Shown: in pieces, positions 57,249-64,000 of the stretch | Layout: every line of letters starts with the position of its first letter | Numbering within the stretch: position 1 is the stretch's first letter | From: an uncultured Photobacterium sp. | GTDB lineage: Bacteria > Pseudomonadota > Gammaproteobacteria > Enterobacterales > Vibrionaceae | Reading direction: 5' to 3' | NCBI RefSeq assembly: GCF_947039875.1 | Contig: NZ_CAMRAN010000002.1 | Coordinates: forward strand, 103,064-167,063 | DNA: 64,000 nt | Translations under genes and position numbers: made by a program | Notes under the pieces: model-generated | Seen by the model: only the letters and a program-made list of their open reading frames with translations | Databases searched by the model: none | What the model was told of the DNA's origin: nothing

Positions 57249-58054
57249 TGGATCGCTACTACAATTTATTTACTCAACTTAGTGCCCGTAATGAAGGTGC
57301 ATTTGTCCCTTTTGTTACTCTTGGTGATCCAACCCCGCAACGTTCAATGGATATTATTGATACTTTAGTTGCCGCTGGCGCTGATGCCTTAGAGCTAGGG
57401 ATCCCTTTTTCAGATCCATTGGCTGATGGTCCAACGATTCAAGGAGCCAATATTCGTGCTCTTGCCGCAGACACTACCCCGACCATTTGTTTTGAAATGC
57501 TAACTCAAATTCGTGCGAAATATCCTCAATTGCCAATTGGACTACTGATGTACGCTAATTTGGTTTTTGCTACAGGTATCGATCATTTTTATCGTCGCTG
57601 TGCGAATGCTGGTATTGATTCAGTATTAATTGCAGATGTGCCTGTAAATGCTTCACTTGAATTTAGAGAAGCAGCAGAAGCACATGGTATTCATCCTATT
57701 TTTATTGCACCACCTAATGCTGACGCTGCAACCTTAAAAGCAGTTTCAGAGCTTAGCGGTGGTTACACTTATCTCCTTTCACGCGCAGGTGTCACTGGTG
57801 CAGAAACGAAAGCAGAAATGCCAATTGAGCCATTGTTAGCCGCATTAAAAGCCCATAATGCGCCACCAGCATTACTCGGTTTTGGTATTTCAACCCCAGA
57901 GCAAGTGAGTAAAGCCATTACAGCAGGGGCGGCGGGGGCCATTTCAGGCTCAGCTATCGTTAAAATTATTGAGAACCATGTGGATGAGCATTCAACACTA
58001 CTCAATACATTAAGTGCATTTATAACCGATATGAAAGCTGCAACACGTCAATAA
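57248..58054 (+). CDS. trpA: Tryptophan synthase alpha chain
   Basis: [19 protein letters not shown]. Confidence 0.98.
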   Translation: MDRYYNLFTQLSARNEGAFVPFVTLGDPTPQRSMDIIDTLVAAGADALELGIPFSDPLADGPTIQGANIRALAADTTPTICFEMLTQIRAKYPQLPIGLLMYANLVFATGIDHFYRRCANAGIDSVLIADVPVNASLEFREAAEAHGIHPIFIAPPNADAATLKAVSELSGGYTYLLSRAGVTGAETKAEMPIEPLLAALKAHNAPPALLGFGISTPEQVSKAITAGAAGAISGSAIVKIIENHVDEHSTLLNTLSAFITDMKAATRQ

Positions 58055-58073
58055 CCTGCAATCAGCTATTAAT

Positions 58074-58104
58074 CGCTGTCATTGATAAAATATTGATGAC
58101 AGCG
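58074..58104 (+). terminator. Inverted repeat after trpA
   Basis: CGCTGTCAT/ATGACAGCG; no T-run. Confidence 0.4.
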
Positions 58105-58193
58105 GCATCCCAACCCCCCATCGAAATCGATTTTTTCATTAATTCAGTGGAACAGGTATACTCCTGTTAATTATCTTTAATGAGTTGGAACCA

Positions 58194-58733
58194 ATGAAAC
58201 AAATTATAGAATTTATTCCGTTACTGATCTTTTTTGTATTATTTAAAACGAATGGTATTTTTGTCGCGACAGGCGCATTAATTATCACGACGGCAATCCA
58301 ATTGATCGTTACGTGGTTTATCTATAAAAAAATAGAAAAAATGCAGTTAATCACTTTTACAATGGTCACAATATTTGGTGGTTTAACGCTGTTTTTACAT
58401 GATGAAAACTTCATTAAATGGAAAGTAACCATCATTTATGGCCTATTTGCTCTCGCATTACTTATAAGCCAACTGATGAATAAGCCATTAATTAAATCGA
58501 TGCTCGGCAAAGAAATGACACTGCCAGAGAACGTTTGGTTGCGTATCAATCTAGCATGGACCATCTTTTTTGTTGTTTGTGCTATTGTAAACATTTATAT
58601 TGCATTCAATTTTCCGCTTGATGTCTGGGTGAATTTCAAAGTATTTGGTTTATTGGCGTTAACACTGCTATTTACCTTCGCGACAGGTGGCTATATTTAT
58701 CGCCACTTACCTAAAAGCCCTGATGATAAATAA
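58194..58733 (+). CDS. yciB: Septation protein A / YciB
   Basis: [18 protein letters not shown], multi-TM; operon with yciA. Confidence 0.93.
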   Translation: MKQIIEFIPLLIFFVLFKTNGIFVATGALIITTAIQLIVTWFIYKKIEKMQLITFTMVTIFGGLTLFLHDENFIKWKVTIIYGLFALALLISQLMNKPLIKSMLGKEMTLPENVWLRINLAWTIFFVVCAIVNIYIAFNFPLDVWVNFKVFGLLALTLLFTFATGGYIYRHLPKSPDDK

Positions 58734-58746
58734 AGTTGTATAATCG

Positions 58747-59148
58747 ATGACTACTGAAAACAATATCCCTCGTGGACAGCTGTTACTGCGAACATTAGCG
58801 ATGCCTGCCGATACCAATGCAAATGGTGATATTTTTGGTGGTTGGATCATGTCGCAACTAGATCTTGCTGGTGCGATTTTAGCCAAAGAAATTTCTCGCG
58901 GCCGTGTCGTTACCGTTTCGGTTGATAAAATAGAATTTAAAGCCCCCGTTGGTGTTGGTGATGTGGTTTGTTGTCACGGTGAATGTAAGCGCATCGGTAA
59001 TACATCCATGAGTATAGGCTTAGAAGTATGGGTAAAACCCGTTGCTATTGATGGCATAGGTGAACGTTACCGCGTCTGTGAAGCGACATTTAATTATGTT
59101 GCTATTAACAGTGAAGGCCGTCCGCGTAAGATTGAAATTACTCAATAA
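58747..59148 (+). CDS. yciA: Acyl-CoA thioesterase YciA
   Basis: Hotdog: LRTLAMPADTNANGDIFGGWIMSQLDLAGA. Confidence 0.95.
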   Translation: MTTENNIPRGQLLLRTLAMPADTNANGDIFGGWIMSQLDLAGAILAKEISRGRVVTVSVDKIEFKAPVGVGDVVCCHGECKRIGNTSMSIGLEVWVKPVAIDGIGERYRVCEATFNYVAINSEGRPRKIEITQ

Positions 59149-59181
59149 TCCTTATCAATAAAAAACACTTAATGAACACTA

Positions 59182-59210
59182 AGCACTAACTACGGTTGGT
59201 GCTTTTTATT
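59182..59210 (+). terminator. Terminator after yciA
   Basis: GCACTAAC-tacg-GTTGGTGC + T-run. Confidence 0.6.
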
Positions 59211-59327
59211 ATTTGCTCAAATGTACTTGTCCATGCTCAATTTTTAGTTAGTATGGTGGAATACTAAAAACAACGCGAAGAATAATTCGTTGTTTAAGCC
59301 ATAACTAAATAGGGAGTGCCGACAATA

Positions 59328-59627
59328 ATGTGGTATGTAATTTTTTCTCAAGATATTGAAAACAGTTTAGAACGTCGCATGAGCGTACGTGAACAACACT
59401 TAGCACGCTTAAAAGAACTTCAACAACAAGAACGTCTATTAGTCGCAGGGCCAATGCCAGCTATTGATAATGAAAACCCAGGCGAGGCAGGTTTTACTGG
59501 TTCAACGGTCATTGCTAAATTTGAATCACTAGAACAAGCACAGCAATGGGCAAATGCTGATCCGTATATTGATGCGGGTGTCTACGCTAATGTTATTGTT
59601 AAACCCTTTAAAAAAGTCTTACCATAA
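59328..59627 (+). CDS. yciI: YciI family protein
   Basis: [50 protein letters not shown]. Confidence 0.92.
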   Translation: MWYVIFSQDIENSLERRMSVREQHLARLKELQQQERLLVAGPMPAIDNENPGEAGFTGSTVIAKFESLEQAQQWANADPYIDAGVYANVIVKPFKKVLP

Positions 59628-59646
59628 ATATATTCAGGATCAACTT

Positions 59647-60048
59647 GTGAATCTAACTACAACAAAAAAATGGCTAGTCGCCGCTGTCTGTCTGTTTATT
59701 CTAGGTGGCTGTGCTTCGCACGACCAACAAATGGTTGCAGAATCGCTAGCACAATCACGAGCAGCAGCTATTGGTAATAAAGCACCCTACCCACAAATAG
59801 ATGCTTACCAAATCACTCAAGCTTATGCGAGTAAAAACACGGTAAAAATCAACATTATCTATGGTGGTAATGGACGAGTAAAACCCACAACCGCAATAAA
59901 AACAGCCAGTGTCAATTACTGTAATAACAATGAATTAATGCCATTGTTTAAACAGGGGGTTAATTATCTCATTACTATCCGTGATGTCAGCGGTCGACAG
60001 TTAGTCTCACAAACTATCTCAGAAGAATATTGTGAATCACTAAAATAA
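59647..60048 (+). CDS. Small lipoprotein of unknown function
   Basis: GTG start, signal peptide with lipobox FILGGCAS. Confidence 0.7.
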   Translation: MNLTTTKKWLVAAVCLFILGGCASHDQQMVAESLAQSRAAAIGNKAPYPQIDAYQITQAYASKNTVKINIIYGGNGRVKPTTAIKTASVNYCNNNELMPLFKQGVNYLITIRDVSGRQLVSQTISEEYCESLK

Positions 60049-60066
60049 TCTGCACCGTATACTATA

Positions 60067-60127
60067 AAAAATCCCTAACCAATGAATTGCTCCGATATAA
60101 TTGAGCATTGCTGGTTAGGGCTTTTTA
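60067..60127. terminator. Long hairpin terminator between convergent genes
   Basis: CCCTAACCA/TGGTTAGGG with inner TTGCTC/GAGCA, T-run. Confidence 0.7.
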
Positions 60128-60146
60128 TTTTTTCATCCCACCATAG

Positions 60147-61148
60147 CTACTCTACAGGGATACTTTCCACATCAATCGCATCATTAATCTGCACTTCAAA
60201 TGCGCGCAATCGCTTATAAATCGACATTAATTCAACAATTGTACTCCATGAGTGAACCAGAAATTGAAAAGACTCTTCTACTTTTCCAAACGCTCTGAGT
60301 ATCTGTTGTAATACACCCAGTGTTAATGCGCCTGAAATAATGGCTGGGCCCAGTGCAATATAAGGCACGATCACGGTATATTGAATATATGACCATTTTG
60401 CGATATCAAAATACAAATAATGACGATAAAGATTAAAGTAATTTTTACGAACATTAAAAAAGAGGTCTTTCACTGTTTCTGGCTTTGCTCGCTGTGGATT
60501 ATCTTCCCCAAAGACTAACTCTTTACGATAAGCGGCTTCTACTTTTTGATTTTTAAACTCTAAGCCAGGTAAGCGAATACCAACAATCGCCAATAATACC
60601 GTACCAAACAGTGCTGAAATAATAGCTAAATAAACCAATGATCGATCAACACTCCCTATCCATGGTAACTCAGTAACATTCTCACTTAACGTCCACAGAA
60701 TAGGTAAAAACGCAACTAGCGTCATTAAGGATCGCATAAAGCTCACCCCAAGGCTTTCAACTATACGAGCAAAACGCATCGTATCTTCTTGTACCCGCTG
60801 TGATGCTCCCTCAATGTGGCTAATTTTACTCCAATGCTTCATATAATAATCATTCATTGCGGTACGCCAACGAAAGACATAATGGCGAACGAAGAAATCA
60901 AGAATAACGGCAATAATAATATACACAGACACGATATTGAAAAACTCAATACAACCTGACAAAAATTCATCAAATGTCACACTATTGGGCTTAGCTAATG
61001 CCTTTTGAATAAGATCATAAAAACTACCAAACCATTCATTCACTTCTACGTCTATCTGCACTTTATACCAAGTAACGTATAAAATAATGGCACTACCCAA
61101 AATCGACCATAAAAACCAGCGACGATCAAGAAAGAACGATTTAAACAT
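60147..61148 (-). CDS. SbmA/BacA-like peptide transporter, N-terminally shortened
   Basis: FFVRHYVFRWRTAMNDYYM, HIEGASQRVQEDTMRFA, ELVFGEDNPQRAKPETV, VELMSIYKRLRAFE match SbmA; only 333 aa. Confidence 0.88.
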   Translation of the reverse strand: MFKSFFLDRRWFLWSILGSAIILYVTWYKVQIDVEVNEWFGSFYDLIQKALAKPNSVTFDEFLSGCIEFFNIVSVYIIIAVILDFFVRHYVFRWRTAMNDYYMKHWSKISHIEGASQRVQEDTMRFARIVESLGVSFMRSLMTLVAFLPILWTLSENVTELPWIGSVDRSLVYLAIISALFGTVLLAIVGIRLPGLEFKNQKVEAAYRKELVFGEDNPQRAKPETVKDLFFNVRKNYFNLYRHYLYFDIAKWSYIQYTVIVPYIALGPAIISGALTLGVLQQILRAFGKVEESFQFLVHSWSTIVELMSIYKRLRAFEVQINDAIDVESIPVE

Positions 61149-61414
61149 AACTACACATCCTTAATGTATTTAGATTGAGTGCACCCCTTGCACTACGAAT
61201 AGAATCGATTAATTTTATCGTTAATCACTTGTTGTAGTATTTGTCACCAAACAAGAAAACGCAACACACTCACCACAATAAAGGCAATATCATTTATTAT
61301 AATAAACAAATTACGGTTAATTTCAGACAAAAAATCCCTCATTTACGCTTAACTAAAAATAGTATAATCGATAAGGGACTCTTATTTTAGCAATCTATTT
61401 ATGATACTAAAAAC

Positions 61415-62377
61415 TTAACTTTGGCGCGTAAAAACTAAAGCTTTAAGCCCTGCTTCTAACTCAATATCTTTAAATTCAGTAGGGTTTTCTAAACGATGAG
61501 AGAACACCATATCTGGCGCTTCAGCAGCCATGCCATCAATTAAAAATTGACTGGTTAACGTCGGATCATTAACACAGGCTAAAACAACACCTTCGGCAGT
61601 TAATAATTCAGGCAAACGACGTAAAATCTTTTGGTAATCTTTAGTTAGTGCAAAACTGCCTTTCTGAAACGAAGGCGGATCAATAATGATTAAATCATAA
61701 GGACCCATCTTGCGTACTTTACCCCATGACTTAAATAACTCATGGCCTAAGAAACTCACTTTCTTTAAATCATGGTTGTTTAAATGATGGTTATCACGAC
61801 CACGACTTAATGCCGCTTTTGCCATATCAAGATTAACCACAAATTCTGCGCCACCAGCAATGGCTGCCACAGAAAAGCCACAAGTATAAGCAAATAAATT
61901 CAGTACTCGTTTGCCAGCAGCATGCTCACGCACCCAGTCACGGCCATAACGCATATCAAGAAATAGACCGTTATTTTGATTACGACCTAAATCTAATTTA
62001 TAGGTTAACCCACTTTCAATGACATCTTGATAATCGGAGCTTTGTCCCCACAAAACGTCCATTGGCGAACCTTGACGATCTCGATGTTGCAGTAATAAAG
62101 AACGCGCACCGCTTGCTTGCCAAACTTCTGTTTGCGTTAATGCAGCCAACAAATCCGTCAATGCTTGCATAAAATCAGCATCAGGCTCTTTAAATAAGGA
62201 AACCAGTACTTGCCCTTGAAGCCAATCAACCGTAATTTGTTCCAACCCTAGCCAACAGCGACCGCGGCCATGAAACAATCGGCGAACTTCTGACGGTGGT
62301 GTTGCTAAAGCTGTTAATAAATGGACTTCTAAAGTAGGTAACGCGCTAATTTCCATAACATCATTCAAAGTGGTCAA
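61415..62377 (-). CDS. Class I SAM-dependent methyltransferase (RlmI/RlmK-like)
   Basis: VLNLFAYTCGFSVAA, YDLIIIDPPSFQKGSF. Confidence 0.85.
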   Translation of the reverse strand: MTTLNDVMEISALPTLEVHLLTALATPPSEVRRLFHGRGRCWLGLEQITVDWLQGQVLVSLFKEPDADFMQALTDLLAALTQTEVWQASGARSLLLQHRDRQGSPMDVLWGQSSDYQDVIESGLTYKLDLGRNQNNGLFLDMRYGRDWVREHAAGKRVLNLFAYTCGFSVAAIAGGAEFVVNLDMAKAALSRGRDNHHLNNHDLKKVSFLGHELFKSWGKVRKMGPYDLIIIDPPSFQKGSFALTKDYQKILRRLPELLTAEGVVLACVNDPTLTSQFLIDGMAAEAPDMVFSHRLENPTEFKDIELEAGLKALVFTRQS

Positions 62378-62440
62378 TTAAGGCGGGCTATTCTATACGT
62401 TGCGCTCCAGAATACCAACTGCAGGATAAAATAGAATCAT

Positions 62441-62650
62441 TTACTCAGGTTTAGCGCGTAAAACATATTCAGCCGAATAATCAAGTAAACTCGTGGAATG
62501 TAGTGCCAATGTTGCTGATGATGAAAGGAAATGACGTGGGGTAGTTTCAGGTAATATCAAATATTGTTGAGCACGATTTCGACGATGATGGGATTGACGT
62601 TTTTGTTGAGAAACTCGCATTTTCAGCGTACGTGAATGAGCACTGCGCAT
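62441..62650 (-). CDS. Small basic hypothetical protein (69 aa)
   Basis: SD AGAGG 8 nt upstream of ATG; R/K/H-rich N-terminus. Confidence 0.5.
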   Translation of the reverse strand: MRSAHSRTLKMRVSQQKRQSHHRRNRAQQYLILPETTPRHFLSSSATLALHSTSLLDYSAEYVLRAKPE

Positions 62651-62788
62651 TGTAAACCTCTAACTAATACATTCTGCAATATAGTATAAATTATCAATAC
62701 CAAAAATAAATGCACATCCACGTTTTACCAATCGATTGCTGATAATATCATCAGTTACAGGTCAACGATTGATATTTAACTCACTCTA

Positions 62789-63475
62789 CTATTTTTTACA
62801 GGCTAATACTGGCCATGATAACGCCCAAGGTTGCTGCCATTCAGTTAATGCTAGCTCAGCTTCAGCGGTTGACCATAACTCTCCGATAGTAGGTGGACAT
62901 AAAAATTGTTGCAGCTCACCTAGATAAGGAAAACGTAAGCCATAAGCATGTAAATAGCCGCGATCTGCCGCTTCATTACCATAAATATCATCACCTGTAA
63001 TACCAGAACCAACGCTGCGCAATGCCACGCGAATTTGATGGGTTTTACCTGTATGGGGTTTACATAAAAAGATGCGCCGTCCTTCACCACCAGCAGTAGA
63101 AAAAAACTGAGTAATCGCAGGGTTAACTTTAGTGGTTTCTAATTTCCAACTACTTCGACGTGAACGGGTCATATCACCAATCACAACACCTTGTTTTTTC
63201 TTTGGCTTTTTCGTCGCAATCGCTACATAAAACTTTTCAACTCGACGCTCCGAAAAATTAGCACATAATGCAGCAGCTGCCGTTTTATTACGCCCAAGTA
63301 ATAGCAACCCTGACGTCATTTTATCAAGTCGATGAATGAGATACAGTTTTTTATCACCTGTTTGCTCAGCAACAGCGGCCAGTAATGGCTGATCATTATC
63401 ATCTTTATGAACACTGATCCCAGGGTGTTTATTAATAACTAAGAAATCAGAGTGCAGGTAAACAAGATCAAACAT
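62789..63475 (-). CDS. RluA-family pseudouridine synthase
   Basis: VINKHPGISVHKDD, LIHRLDKMTSGLLLLGRNKTAAAAL, HTGKTHQIRVALRSVG. Confidence 0.92.
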   Translation of the reverse strand: MFDLVYLHSDFLVINKHPGISVHKDDNDQPLLAAVAEQTGDKKLYLIHRLDKMTSGLLLLGRNKTAAAALCANFSERRVEKFYVAIATKKPKKKQGVVIGDMTRSRRSSWKLETTKVNPAITQFFSTAGGEGRRIFLCKPHTGKTHQIRVALRSVGSGITGDDIYGNEAADRGYLHAYGLRFPYLGELQQFLCPPTIGELWSTAEAELALTEWQQPWALSWPVLACKK

Positions 63476-63611
63476 AATGCAAATAACGCCTTTACGGTAC
63501 AAAGATGGCGCGAGTATAACCAGCCACTCAAAAAAGAAAAGTCTTGATAATTATATTGTTCATTATCCTTGTGTATTATCAAGTCTTAGCCCTCTCAACA
63601 TTAAGATAAAT

Positions 63612-64000
63612 GCTTCTGTCGCAAAGTTTTCGTTAGATACAGACGTGTCAAATTGCAGATACCATTATGCAGCGAACGCGATAAATCGCTTCCAAACGGC
63701 AAACTTAAATTACCAACTTGCCCCCGTTTTATCTGAGTCCAAACTTCTTGGCCCGACATAGTGGCAGTTGCTCCTTCTACAGACTTCCAGCCCAACGGCA
63801 CGGTAGTAATACCACCATTCCCCTTTAATATTGATATATGTTTCATCCATTCTCCATGAAGGAGATACCGGACGTTTCAATTGCCTTGCTCTTATTTCTA
63901 ACAAAGGAGCAAATCTAATCACCCAAACGATTTAATGTGGAATGATCAACATTAATGCCTCGCTCAGCCAGAATTTCTTCAATTTCACGATAACTAAGCT
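63612..64000 (-). mobile_element. Degenerate IS6-family insertion sequence, internally deleted, truncated by window edge
   Basis: TIR-like GCTTCTGTCGCAAAGTTTT at 63612; minus-strand fragments SYREIEEILAERGINVDHSTLNR, IRFAPLLEIRARQLKRPVSPSWRMDETYINIKGEWWYYYRAV and PLGWKSVEGATATMSGQEVWTQIKRGQ in different frames. Confidence 0.8.

Overview
The window is about 64 kb of low-GC gammaproteobacterial chromosome. Gene content and order look Vibrionaceae, probably Photobacterium-like (inference from protein similarity I recognise; not searched). Most of it is conserved core: sapABCDF; pyrF-lapB-lapA-ihfB-rpsA-cmk-aroA; serC; gyrA-ubiG-nrdAB-yfaE; an arginine decarboxylase/antiporter pair; tyrP; cysB; miaE; topA; yciN; sohB; yciK; rluB; yciO; rnm; trpL-EGDC(F)BA; yciB-yciA-yciI; an SbmA-like transporter; and a degenerate IS6-type element at the right edge. 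I saw no rRNA, tRNA, CRISPR array, prophage or defence island. The items most worth follow-up are: (1) the tyrP leader, with mutually exclusive helices around the Shine-Dalgarno (SD) sequence and two short upstream ORFs carrying Tyr codons (candidate tyrosine-responsive attenuator); (2) a PTS EIIC-EAL fusion protein with no EIIA/EIIB nearby; (3) an unannotated 41-codon hydrophobic ORF between gyrA and ubiG, with its own promoter-like, SD and hairpin signals; (4) a trp leader with only two Trp codons, a distal TrpR operator and an opposite-strand terminator-like hairpin; (5) a shortened SbmA lacking the first TM hairpin; (6) a tiny uORF coupled to ubiG; and (7) an internally deleted IS6 remnant.
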